From Rhodococcus globerulus NBRC 14531 (GTDB lineage: Bacteria; Actinomycetota; Actinomycetes; Mycobacteriales; Mycobacteriaceae), in the NCBI RefSeq assembly GCF_001894805.1, contig NZ_BCWX01000007.1, positions 1 through 64,000 on the forward strand: DNA of 64,000 bases, given 5' to 3'. The notes beneath the pieces are model-generated. The model was not told the origin of the DNA, did no database searches, and saw only the letters and a program-made list of their open reading frames with translations. Numbering within the stretch: position 1 is the first letter of the stretch; each line of letters opens with the position of its first letter. This document shows, piece after piece, positions 34,852 to 42,922 of this stretch. A program made the position numbers and the translations under genes.

Positions 34852-35769
34852 ATGGAAGTACAGCAACTCCGCTGCATCGTCGCCGTTGCCGACTACGCCC
34901 ATTTCACCCGCGCCGCACAGTCTTTGCACCTCACTCAACCGGCACTGTCCAATGCCATCGCGAAGCTCGAGAAGGAACTAGAGCTCAAGATTTTCGTTCG
35001 GACCCCGCGCGGGGCGGAAGTGAGCGTGGACGGCGCCAGAGTTGTCGATTCAGCCCGGCGAGTGTTGCACAGTCTCGGCGAATTGAATTCCGTCGTCGAC
35101 AGCATCAAAGGCGTCACGACGGGTGCATTGCGGATCGCCACACGCCGGACGTTCATGCGTACGACCACCGAGTTGGTGCGCCGCTTTCACGAGAAGTACC
35201 CATTGGTCTCCATCGACGTCACGGATCCGATGACCGACGAGGAGGTCTTCGACGCTGTCGATCAAGGCAAGTGCGACGTGGGGTTCTGCCGGATCGGCGG
35301 ACGTTTACCCGGGCTCGACTTCCAGGTCTTGTACGAGAGCGAACTGGTGGTGCTGAGCGCCGCTACTGCCGACGACTGCCCGCCGAGAGTTCTCAGTTGG
35401 CCAGACGTCGCGGAGTTGGAGTTGATCGCACCGTCTGCGGGCAGCCCTGTGCGGGTGGGGTTGGAGCGTATCTTCATCGAACAGTCATTGCAGATGAAGG
35501 TCTGCATCGAGAGCGAGAATTTCGAGTCACGCGTGGACATGGCACGAATGGGTTTGGGTTCCACGATTGCAGACCGAGTATCGGTACTCGGCTTGCCGGG
35601 GTTTCGAATCGACTCCATCAATCCCCCGATTCCCACGAAGATCGGAGTCATCAACCGAAGTCACTCGGTTCCCCCGACCGTGCACGCATTCAAATCCCTT
35701 GCGCGAGAATATTTCACGGACAACTTTCCGCAAGTAGCGCAATTCGAGCTCGGTGCACGGCCGGCGTGA
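34852..35769 (+). CDS. LysR-family transcriptional regulator
   Basis: A 305-residue LysR protein. The N-terminal winged helix-turn-helix is MEVQQLRCIVAVADYAHFTRAAQSLHLTQPALSNAIAKLEKELELKIFVRTPRGAEVS (1-58), followed by a linker and a periplasmic-binding-protein-like effector domain. This start matches the family; an upstream in-frame ATG at 34765 would add unrelated sequence. It lies in the same direction as, and directly after, the sulfatase. The probable role is effector-dependent control of the ABC/sulfatase genes or of the convergent mutase operon; which one is not clear. Confidence 0.9.
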   Translation: MEVQQLRCIVAVADYAHFTRAAQSLHLTQPALSNAIAKLEKELELKIFVRTPRGAEVSVDGARVVDSARRVLHSLGELNSVVDSIKGVTTGALRIATRRTFMRTTTELVRRFHEKYPLVSIDVTDPMTDEEVFDAVDQGKCDVGFCRIGGRLPGLDFQVLYESELVVLSAATADDCPPRVLSWPDVAELELIAPSAGSPVRVGLERIFIEQSLQMKVCIESENFESRVDMARMGLGSTIADRVSVLGLPGFRIDSINPPIPTKIGVINRSHSVPPTVHAFKSLAREYFTDNFPQVAQFELGARPA

Positions 35770-35771
35770 CA

Positions 35772-36824
35772 TCAGATCCGAGCCGGAATGTCCCCGTGCT
35801 CACCGAGCAGGGGCGGCGGGCCGTACTCGGGTTCGTAACCAGCGACGCGGATCGGACTTCCGACCAGACGGTAGTCCCCCGCGGTCACTATCGCCTCCGG
35901 AAGCGCGTCGAGCGCGTCAGGTAGTGAACGCACTGCAGATGCGGGCACTCCTAATGGGCGCAGGCGAGATTCCCAGTTGGCGGCGGTGTCCGTGGCCAAC
36001 ACTTCGGTAACGGCGCCCAGTACCTCGTCTCTGCGCTCAGCTCGCTCAGCCATCGTCTCGAATCCCACGATGCCGGCTTCGCCGGCAAACGAGCGCCAGA
36101 AACCGTCGTGTGTGATGAACAGTGCGAGGTGTCCGTCTGCCGTCGGAAATAGTTGAGCGGGAACATAGTACGAATGCGCGCCTGAAGGGAGTCGACGCGG
36201 CTCCACACCGTCGTTGAGGTAGGACGACGCTCGATAGTTGAGCTGCGAGAGCATGACGTCTTGCAACGACACCTCGACCTGTCCCCCACTACCCGATACG
36301 ATCTGCGCCAGAAGTCCAAGAGCCGCAGTAAGTCCGGAGGAATTGTCTGCCGAGGAGTATCCGGGAAGCGTCGGCGGACCGGACGGGTCCCCGGTCAGCG
36401 AAGCTACGCCGGTTGCTGCCTGAATGACGTAGTCGAAGGCAGGATCGTCACCGGCGGCCAGCCCGAATCCGGTAAGTGCAACGCATACGATTTGTTCGTT
36501 CCATTTACGCAGAGCCTCGTAGGTCAGGCCGTACCGGTGGATGGCCGACGGTTTCAGGTTTGCCAGCAGCGCATCGGATTCCTCCACCAATTCGCCGAGT
36601 CGCGCCTGCCCGGCCTCTGTCGTGAGGTCGATGCAGATACTCCGCTTGCCGCGATTGAGGCTCGCGAAGTAAGAATCGCTGACCTGGCGCGATATGTCTC
36701 CACTCGGCGGTTCGATCTTGATGACATCTGCGCCGAGATCAGCCAGCATCATGGTCGCGTACGGTCCGGCGAGCATGTGCCCGATCTCGAGGATCCGGAT
36801 GCCTGCCAGCGGCCCGGAGGTCAC
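35772..36824 (-). CDS. CaiB/BaiF family CoA-transferase
   Basis: A 350-residue type III CoA-transferase, which moves CoA between carboxylic acids through an aspartyl anhydride. The N-terminal GIRILEIGHMLAGPYATMMLADLGADVIKIEPPSGD (about 8-43) is diagnostic. SLNRGKRSICIDLTTEAG and the catalytic aspartate region (YVIQAATGVASLTGDPSGPP) follow. It is the last gene of the operon mutase large subunit, mutase small subunit, LLM, CoA-transferase, with ATGA-type overlap to the LLM gene. It would make or recycle the CoA ester for the rearrangement pathway. Confidence 0.92.
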   Translation of the reverse strand: MTSGPLAGIRILEIGHMLAGPYATMMLADLGADVIKIEPPSGDISRQVSDSYFASLNRGKRSICIDLTTEAGQARLGELVEESDALLANLKPSAIHRYGLTYEALRKWNEQIVCVALTGFGLAAGDDPAFDYVIQAATGVASLTGDPSGPPTLPGYSSADNSSGLTAALGLLAQIVSGSGGQVEVSLQDVMLSQLNYRASSYLNDGVEPRRLPSGAHSYYVPAQLFPTADGHLALFITHDGFWRSFAGEAGIVGFETMAERAERRDEVLGAVTEVLATDTAANWESRLRPLGVPASAVRSLPDALDALPEAIVTAGDYRLVGSPIRVAGYEPEYGPPPLLGEHGDIPARI

Positions 36825-37777
36825 CGGAACTCCGCTGCGATCTGTGCGATCACTTCGCGCGTCCGGTATTTGGAGGCGATCAGCTCGTCCCGGTTGTCAC
36901 CGATGGGGAGTAGTCGCATCGAAAGATCGGTAACCCCGGCAGCCTCGTAGCTGCGGAATCCCTCGAGTATCGCATTCTCGTCACCCACAACGCACAGATC
37001 ACCAATGTCCTTGGCGCCACCCTTTTCCAAGAGTTTCTGATAGTTCGGCGACACCTCGGCTTCACCGAGGATCCGGTTGGCTCGCTCGCGCGCTTTGTCG
37101 ACTTCGGACGGACTGCACAGACAGACCGGGATGCCGGCGATGATGCGCGGATCGGGACGGCCGGCGTCGGCTGCTGCCTTGCTGATCCGAGGAACGACGT
37201 GATCTTCGATCGCACGCTGGTCTGCCATCCACAGTATGGTTCCGTCGGCGCGCTCGCCGGCGATCTTCAGCATGACTGGTCCGAGAGCGGCAACCAGAAC
37301 TGGCATCGGAGATACGGGACCGATCTCGAGCGGATTGTGCACCGTGAACGTCGAGTTCTCCACGTCTACCGGACCGGGGCCGTTGAGGGCAGCGGCAAGG
37401 ACCTCGAGGTAGTCGCGGGTGAGCCCGGCCGGCTTGTCGTAGGGCAAGCCGAGCATGTCCTCGATGATCCAGTGATGCGACGGACCGACACCGAGCGCCA
37501 ACCGCCCGTCGGTTGCCGCGTGAGCCGAGAGTGCTTGCCGCGCCAGTGCAATCGGATGTTGTGCCTGCAGCGGAACCACGGCTGTGCCGATTTCGATTCT
37601 CGACGTCCGCGTGCCCATCAGGGACACAGCCGTCAACGCGTCGAAGTCGCTGGGAACCTGCGGCACCCAGACACTGTCGAGACCGGCGGCCTCTGCCCAC
37701 TCCACGTCCGCCATCATGCGGGCGACCTTCTTCGCGGAGTCGCCCCGCTCGGGGCCGATCATCACTCCGATGCGCAC
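36821..37777 (-). CDS. F420-dependent LLM-class oxidoreductase
   Basis: A 318-residue luciferase-like protein of the same F420 subgroup as the one at 4757-5683. It has MADVEWAEAAGLDSVWVPQVPSDFDALTAV, SRIEIGTAVVPLQAQHPIALARQA, LALGVGPSHHWIIEDMLGLPYDKP and ADGTILWMAD. It overlaps the small mutase subunit gene by 16 bases and the CoA-transferase gene by four. Tight coupling implies that it acts on the substrate or product of the mutase. The exact reaction is unknown. Confidence 0.88.
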   Translation of the reverse strand: MRIGVMIGPERGDSAKKVARMMADVEWAEAAGLDSVWVPQVPSDFDALTAVSLMGTRTSRIEIGTAVVPLQAQHPIALARQALSAHAATDGRLALGVGPSHHWIIEDMLGLPYDKPAGLTRDYLEVLAAALNGPGPVDVENSTFTVHNPLEIGPVSPMPVLVAALGPVMLKIAGERADGTILWMADQRAIEDHVVPRISKAAADAGRPDPRIIAGIPVCLCSPSEVDKARERANRILGEAEVSPNYQKLLEKGGAKDIGDLCVVGDENAILEGFRSYEAAGVTDLSMRLLPIGDNRDELIASKYRTREVIAQIAAEFR

Positions 37778-38190
37778 GGTTCCTCCAGATTTGCTGTTGC
37801 CGATGTTTCAGTCAATGCGCGTACTCCGCTGACCAGTTCTTCCAGTGAAGCGCCGGTGGGAAACACTGCCGAGGCACCGGCCTCGAGCAGGCGCGGCACA
37901 TCCGACTGCGGGATTGTGCCGCCTACAACAACTTTGATGTCTCCTGCGTCCGCAGCCCGAAGAGCCTCGACGGTTCGAGATGTGAGCGCGACGTGAGCAC
38001 CGGAGAGAATACTGAGTCCGACAACGGCCACATCTTCTTGTAGTGCAATGGTGACGATGTCTTCGACCGTTCGCCTGATACCGGTATAGATAACTTCGAA
38101 TCCTGCGTCGCGCAACGCTCGCGCAACGATCTTGGCACCACGGTCGTGGCCGTCGAGGCCTGGCTTTGCAACAAGAACGCGGGCGCTCAT
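37762..38190 (-). CDS. B12-binding small subunit of acyl-CoA mutase
   Basis: A 142-residue cobalamin-binding protein. The base-off/His-on motif is GLDGHDRGAK (residues 11-20, lower-ligand histidine at 15), with LSILSGAHV near 60 and VVVGGTIPQ near 90. It is the separate C-terminal half of a methylmalonyl-CoA mutase-type enzyme, as in isobutyryl- and 2-hydroxyisobutyryl-CoA mutases. The start at 38190 overlaps the stop of the large subunit by one base. The longer frame to 38223 is not needed. Confidence 0.92.
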   Translation of the reverse strand: MSARVLVAKPGLDGHDRGAKIVARALRDAGFEVIYTGIRRTVEDIVTIALQEDVAVVGLSILSGAHVALTSRTVEALRAADAGDIKVVVGGTIPQSDVPRLLEAGASAVFPTGASLEELVSGVRALTETSATANLEEPCASE

Positions 38191-39767
38191 CAGAACACCA
38201 CCGGCTGCTGGAATTCGCCCCATACTGCCTTGAGGGACGAAACCATCTCGCCGACTGTGCAGTACGCGTTGGCGCAGTCGATCAACTTGTGCATCAGATT
38301 GTCCGTTCCTTCCGCTGCTCGGGACAGTGCCGTCAGTGACCTCGCCACCTCGTCAGGATCACGGTCCGCTTTGACCCTCGCGAGCCGTTTCAGTTGCAGC
38401 TCACGCCCTTCGGCGTTGAGCTCGTAAGTCGAAATCTCCGGCGCGGGTTCCTCGGAGACAAACCGGTTGACACCGACAACCGGCTTTACGCCCGATTCGA
38501 CGTCCTTGTGGAGTTGGTAGGCCTCATCGGCGATCAGCCCCTGCAAATAGCCGTCCTCGATGGCTCGAACCATGCCGCCGTGCGCCTCGAGATCCGCCAT
38601 GATCTCGATGAGCCGCTCTTCCGTTGCGTCCGTAAGGGCTTCGACGAAGTAGGACCCACCGAGCGGGTCGGCCACCCGCGTCACTCCGGTCTCGTAAGCG
38701 AGGATCTGCTGGGTACGCAGGGCCAACGTTGCGGACTCTTCACTGGGAAGAGCAAAGGGCTCGTCCCAGGCCGCTGTGAACATGGACTGGACGCCGCCGA
38801 GTACCGACGCCATGGACTCGTACGCCACACGCACGAGGTTGTTCTGCGCCTGAGGCGCGTACAGCGACGCGCCACCGGCGACACAACCGAATCGGAACAT
38901 CGACGCCTTGTCGGTGGTGGCGCCGTAACGCTCGCGGACGATGGTGGCCCAACGACGGCGTCCGGCACGATATTTGGCGATCTCCTCGAAGAAGTCGCCG
39001 TGCGTGTAGAAGAAGAACGAAATCTGCGGCGCAAACTCGTCGATGGTCATGCGTCCACGCTCGACCACTGTGTCGCAGTAGGTGACACCGTCCGCGAGGG
39101 TGAAGGCCATCTCCTGGACGGCGGTGGCGCCGGCATCACGGAAGTGCGCTCCGGCCACCGAGATTGCATTGAACCTGGGCACCTCGGCGGCGCAGAACTC
39201 GATGGTGTCGGCAATCAACCGCAGCGACGGCTCCGGGGGCCAGATCCACGTACCTCGGGAGGCATATTCCTTCAGGATGTCGTTCTGGATTGTCCCGGTG
39301 AGCTTCTCCCGCGGAACACCCTTGCGTTCAGCGGCAGCCACGTAGAACGCCAGCAGAATCGCGGCCGTTCCGTTGATCGTGAAACTGGTGCTGATCTTGT
39401 CGAGCGGGATGTCCTCGAACAGCACCTCCGCGTCGGCAAGGGTATCGACGGCTACACCGACGCGCCCGACTTCTTCGGTGACCTCTGGGTCATCGGAGTC
39501 GTAGCCGCATTGGGTGGGCAGGTCGAGGGCAACCGAGAGTCCGGTGCCGCCTTGCGCGAGGAGATAGCGATAGCGAGCGTTGGACTCTTCCGCGGTGCCG
39601 AACCCGGAGTACTGCCGAAAAGTCCACAAGCGCCCTCGATATCCCGAGGAGAAGTTGCCGCGGGTGAAGGGGTACGCGCCCGGTGCGGGCGGATCGACAG
39701 TCCTGTCCTCCGGTCCGTAGACCGGAGCGAGAGGGATGCCGGACGAGGTTTCCGTGAAGTCGTTCAT
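38190..39767 (-). CDS. Acyl-CoA mutase large subunit (methylmalonyl-CoA mutase family)
   Basis: A 525-residue catalytic subunit of an adenosylcobalamin-dependent mutase. The TIM barrel shows FRQYSGFGTAEESNARYRYLLAQG (about 50-73), GTIQNDILKEYASRGTWIWPPEPS (158-181), AISVAGAHFRDAGAT (201-215) and GGVQSMFTAAWDEPFALP. By remembered comparison with P. freudenreichii MutB, Tyr89 and Arg207 are kept (Tyr53 and Arg171 here). The Tyr of the SGYH motif is Ala, while the catalytic His is kept (His208). Split subunits are unlike standard methylmalonyl-CoA mutase. The substrate is therefore uncertain. It is the first gene of the operon and starts at MNDFTETSSG. Confidence 0.9.
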   Translation of the reverse strand: MNDFTETSSGIPLAPVYGPEDRTVDPPAPGAYPFTRGNFSSGYRGRLWTFRQYSGFGTAEESNARYRYLLAQGGTGLSVALDLPTQCGYDSDDPEVTEEVGRVGVAVDTLADAEVLFEDIPLDKISTSFTINGTAAILLAFYVAAAERKGVPREKLTGTIQNDILKEYASRGTWIWPPEPSLRLIADTIEFCAAEVPRFNAISVAGAHFRDAGATAVQEMAFTLADGVTYCDTVVERGRMTIDEFAPQISFFFYTHGDFFEEIAKYRAGRRRWATIVRERYGATTDKASMFRFGCVAGGASLYAPQAQNNLVRVAYESMASVLGGVQSMFTAAWDEPFALPSEESATLALRTQQILAYETGVTRVADPLGGSYFVEALTDATEERLIEIMADLEAHGGMVRAIEDGYLQGLIADEAYQLHKDVESGVKPVVGVNRFVSEEPAPEISTYELNAEGRELQLKRLARVKADRDPDEVARSLTALSRAAEGTDNLMHKLIDCANAYCTVGEMVSSLKAVWGEFQQPVVF

Positions 39768-39837
39768 CGTTGAATACGGTACTTGCAAAAAATGAGAATG
39801 CCAATACCATTCCAGAGAACGAGAACTTAGGAGAACG

Positions 39838-40665
39838 ATGCCCAGCCAGAACGCACTCACCGATCGCACCTTGGTCATTTCCGGCGGAAGCCGTGGAATC
39901 GGCCTTGCCATCGCCACCGCAGCAGCCAAGTACGGAGCGAACGTCGTTCTGCTCGCCAAGACCGGCGAACCACACCCGAGACTTCAGGGAACCGTGCACA
40001 CAGCCGTCGAAGGCATCCAAGCTACCGGCGGAAAGGCCGTTGCCGTCGTCGGCGACGTCCGGAAAGAAGAAGACGCCAGGCGCGCTGTCGCCGTCGCGGT
40101 CGAGAATTTCGGTGGCGTCGACATCTGCGTCAACAATGCGAGTGCAATAGCCCTCGAAAGCACGGAAAACCTGCCGGCAAAGAAGTACGACCTCATGCAG
40201 GAAATCAATTCGCGAGGCACGTTCCTACTCACACAGGCCGCCCTGCCACACCTGCGCGAGTCGGAAAACGCACACATCCTCACCATCGCACCACCGGTGA
40301 ACATGAACCCGTACTGGCTCGGCGCACACCCCGCATACACGCTCTCGAAGTACGGAATGAGCCTGCTCACCTTGGGCTTTGCGGCGGAATTTGCCGACGC
40401 CGGCATCGCCGCGAATTGCTTGTGGCCACAGACGTACATCGCCACTGCAGCGGTCGCCAACATGGCCGACGGAGACAGCCTGCTGTCCTCGTCACGTAGT
40501 CCGGAAATCATGGCCGACGCGGCCGTCGAGATCTTCTCCCAGCCGTCCACGAAGACCACCGGCAACTGCTTCATCGACGCCGATGTACTCATCGAGTCGG
40601 GAATCACGGACCTGTCGGTCTACGGCGGCGGCGACAATCCGCAGCTTGATCTGTTCCTGGACTGA
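39838..40665 (+). CDS. Short-chain dehydrogenase (HSDL2-like)
   Basis: A 275-residue SDR resembling hydroxysteroid dehydrogenase-like protein 2 and citronellal-type dehydrogenases. The cofactor site is LVISGGSRGIGLAIATAAAKYGANVVLLAKT (11-41) and the NNAS motif is VDICVNNASAIAL. HPAYTLSKYGMS carries YxxxK. The catalytic serine region reads LTIAPPVNMNP with Ala where HSDL2 proteins have Ser. It is divergent from the mutase operon across 70 bases and probably belongs to the same pathway, oxidising an alcohol or hydroxyacyl intermediate. An AGGAG sequence precedes the ATG by about six bases. Confidence 0.88.
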   Translation: MPSQNALTDRTLVISGGSRGIGLAIATAAAKYGANVVLLAKTGEPHPRLQGTVHTAVEGIQATGGKAVAVVGDVRKEEDARRAVAVAVENFGGVDICVNNASAIALESTENLPAKKYDLMQEINSRGTFLLTQAALPHLRESENAHILTIAPPVNMNPYWLGAHPAYTLSKYGMSLLTLGFAAEFADAGIAANCLWPQTYIATAAVANMADGDSLLSSSRSPEIMADAAVEIFSQPSTKTTGNCFIDADVLIESGITDLSVYGGGDNPQLDLFLD

Positions 40666-40684
40666 TTCGAACACACTGCAGCGG

Positions 40685-40711
40685 GTGTATGTGATCGTAG
40701 GTAACATACAC
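40685..40711. promoter_or_regulatory. 8-bp inverted repeat upstream of the PhaC-like hydrolase
   Basis: Arms GTGTATGT and ACATACAC are separated by 11 bases, between the SDR stop and the hydrolase GTG start. It may be an operator of a lipid-responsive repressor or a hairpin; no T-run follows. Confidence 0.5.
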
Positions 40712-40754
40712 TCGTTGTGGCCGAAGCACGGCTGCCGACTGCGAGGGGACAGCT

Positions 40755-41813
40755 GTGTTGGATACGAGGCGTTTGATCACGAGTGCTCGTAACGCGTGGG
40801 GTCTGTCCTTCGGCGACGGAGTCGAAGGGCGCCGGCGCACCCCGTCCACCCTGATCTCCGAAGGTCCGCACCGCGATCTGTACCGCTTCGGAGAAATCCA
40901 GGGACGACCCGTACTCCTGGTGCCCCCGTTGGCTGTCCCCGCATATTGTTACGATCTCCGGCCCGGCCAGAGTCTCGCTTCCCATCTCGTTCGAGGTGGA
41001 CATACGCCGTACGCGCTCGACTACGGAACGATGCAATACACAGATCGGCACATGGGATTTGAATCCTGGATCGACGGCATCATCCCCGATGCCATACGTG
41101 CGGTCTCCGAATTGCACGACGGCACAGATGTTTCCGTCATCGGCTGGAGCCTCGGTGGAACCATGACGCTGTTGACCGCGTCGGCTCACTCCGACCTGCC
41201 GATAGCGTCGATCACGGCGATCGGCACCCCGGTCGACTACACCAAAATTCCCACAATCAGCCCACTTCGGCTGATCGGTGGATACACCGGCGATCGCCCA
41301 CTCACGACGGCCACCGATCTGATCGGCGGGCTTCCTGCTCCCCTGGTGCAAGCCAGTTATCGCGTGACCGCGCCGCAACGGGAACTACTCAAGCCGTGGT
41401 TCATCGCCAAGAACCTGCACAACACCGAGACCCTTGCCCGCATGGAATCGATCGACACCTTCATGGCGGACATGCCCGGCTACCCTGGGCGGGCATTCAG
41501 GCAGATCTGTAGGCAGCTCATCCTGGGAAACGGGTTGTACAAGAACACAATCGTTCTGGGAGGCCGAAGCATCGACCTGTCCGAACTGAATGTGCCGGTA
41601 CTCGCCATCGGCGGAACATCCGATGTCATCGCACCCGCCGCCTCGGTGGCGGCAATCCGGTCGGTCCTGACCGGATCACCGTCCGTTCGATTCGAGGAGG
41701 TGCCGGGAAGCCACCTCGGCATTGTGGCCGGCCCGACGTCAGAGAACTCCACCTGGGCGCACATCGACAGCTTCTTGAAAGACGTTACCCAGCAGATGGT
41801 TACGGCTCTCTAG
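40755..41813 (+). CDS. Alpha/beta hydrolase, PHA-synthase-like
   Basis: A 352-residue alpha/beta hydrolase with the layout of class III PHA synthases or depolymerase-like proteins: RPVLLVPPLAVPAYCYDLRPGQSLASHLVRGGHTPYALDYG (about 51-92), the nucleophile in VIGWSLGGTMTLL, an acid in GGTSDVIAP and the histidine in GSHLGIVAG. True PhaC enzymes use cysteine in the lipase box; here it is serine, which favours a hydrolase or acyltransferase. GAGGGGAC lies about five bases upstream of the GTG start. It is followed convergently by the uncharacterised 366-residue gene. Confidence 0.82.
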   Translation: MLDTRRLITSARNAWGLSFGDGVEGRRRTPSTLISEGPHRDLYRFGEIQGRPVLLVPPLAVPAYCYDLRPGQSLASHLVRGGHTPYALDYGTMQYTDRHMGFESWIDGIIPDAIRAVSELHDGTDVSVIGWSLGGTMTLLTASAHSDLPIASITAIGTPVDYTKIPTISPLRLIGGYTGDRPLTTATDLIGGLPAPLVQASYRVTAPQRELLKPWFIAKNLHNTETLARMESIDTFMADMPGYPGRAFRQICRQLILGNGLYKNTIVLGGRSIDLSELNVPVLAIGGTSDVIAPAASVAAIRSVLTGSPSVRFEEVPGSHLGIVAGPTSENSTWAHIDSFLKDVTQQMVTAL

Positions 41814-41821
41814 ATACACGT

Positions 41822-42922
41822 TCACTTCGCCATGTCGAGCCAACCCACAAAGCCGGACGGGTCGTGGCGCCCCATGACGGCGTGTTCGAACATGCCCCAC
41901 CCCTCGGACCCGTTGCAGGTTGCCCGCGCGATGTGGTCGATTGTTCCGTAGGGAAGCTTGGCAACGATCGCCGGGTCGGTGAGGTCGTACACCGACGACG
42001 AGCTCCAGTTACGGCCGCGCCATTCTCCATGCGTCCAGTCGCTGTCGCCGCCGTAGCCGGCACCGACGTTGAGAGCAACAAATCCGATGGTGTCGATATC
42101 GACAACCAGAGCCTCACCGGCTGGCGTAGTCAGGTGAATACGTGCGCTCTCGGGATGCCTGGTCCCGGGTCGGTACGCGATTTCGGTACGCGGCCAACCC
42201 AATTGCTCGACTCGTCCGTCCGGGAAGGTCCGCGTCGCGTGGCTCAGAGTGCGGTAGCCGTCGGGGCTTTCCTGCACGATGATCATCAGCGCAAAATCTT
42301 CGAATCGAAGCGGCACATACGTCCACCAGTGACCGCCGGGGGGCTCGTCGCCCATGCGGCCCGCTGGATCCGGCTCGCCGACGGGTCTGATCCCCCACGA
42401 GCGGTCACGACTTCCCGTCCACACTGCCGGATCGACGGCAATATCGGTGCCGCGCACGCTCATCATGCCGGACCAACTGCCGACCTGTGCAAAGCGGGTG
42501 GCGTCGAGGATCGCTCGCGGACCCGACATCAAAGTGTGGTGTTCCTCGAGAACCGAATCGAAGGCACCCTCCCATGTCATGTCGAAGGAAAGGTCTTCAT
42601 GTTCGCAGACAACCCGCAAGGTCTGCAGCGGCTTGATCACCTCGACCCGGTACCCACCTACTTCGGTCTTCGTCGACGCACCGTCGTGTGCATCCGAAAA
42701 TCGCACTGCCACTTGCGTATCACCGGTGCGGACGGTGGCAAATGCGTCGACGACGCCGAGGTTGGGGTACACCCCGAGTCCGGTCACGAGGAAGACGTCC
42801 CCGGTGCGGTCGTGGGCGTTGAAGTAGCATCGGTCGTAGAAATTGCGGTCCGTGCTGGCAACGCGCGCCATGGACAGCGGCGCCTGGTGCACCGGGTATT
42901 CGTCCAGATCGATCGGCTTCAT
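41822..42922 (-). CDS. Conserved uncharacterised protein, possible lipocalin/CrtC-like fold
   Basis: A 366-residue protein of a type seen in mycobacteria and rhodococci but without an assigned function. It starts MKPIDLDEYPVHQAP and contains TDRNFYDRCYFNAHDRTGDVFLVTGLGVYPNLGVVDAFATVR (about 24-65), then WTGSRDRSWGIRPVG and PPGGHWWTYVPLRFEDFALMIIVQE. The alternation of strands and the Trp/Gly pattern resemble two-domain lipocalin-like hydratases. ATG 42922 overlaps the upstream kinase-like gene as ATGA; ATG 42934 is an alternative. No signal peptide or membrane segment is seen. Coupling to the phosphotransferase suggests a joint role. Confidence 0.78.
   Translation of the reverse strand: MKPIDLDEYPVHQAPLSMARVASTDRNFYDRCYFNAHDRTGDVFLVTGLGVYPNLGVVDAFATVRTGDTQVAVRFSDAHDGASTKTEVGGYRVEVIKPLQTLRVVCEHEDLSFDMTWEGAFDSVLEEHHTLMSGPRAILDATRFAQVGSWSGMMSVRGTDIAVDPAVWTGSRDRSWGIRPVGEPDPAGRMGDEPPGGHWWTYVPLRFEDFALMIIVQESPDGYRTLSHATRTFPDGRVEQLGWPRTEIAYRPGTRHPESARIHLTTPAGEALVVDIDTIGFVALNVGAGYGGDSDWTHGEWRGRNWSSSSVYDLTDPAIVAKLPYGTIDHIARATCNGSEGWGMFEHAVMGRHDPSGFVGWLDMAK

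Noticed and set aside
38394..39773. A 459-codon open frame on the plus strand opposite the mutase
   Set aside because: It mirrors the codon pattern of the well-supported mutase gene and shows no recognisable domain or ribosome binding site.
39803..39823. A TGAGAAT...CATTC element in the mutase/SDR promoter as a fifth regulon site
   Set aside because: Only one half-site matches; the other is degenerate and the spacing is wrong. The two pathways are therefore not linked on this evidence.
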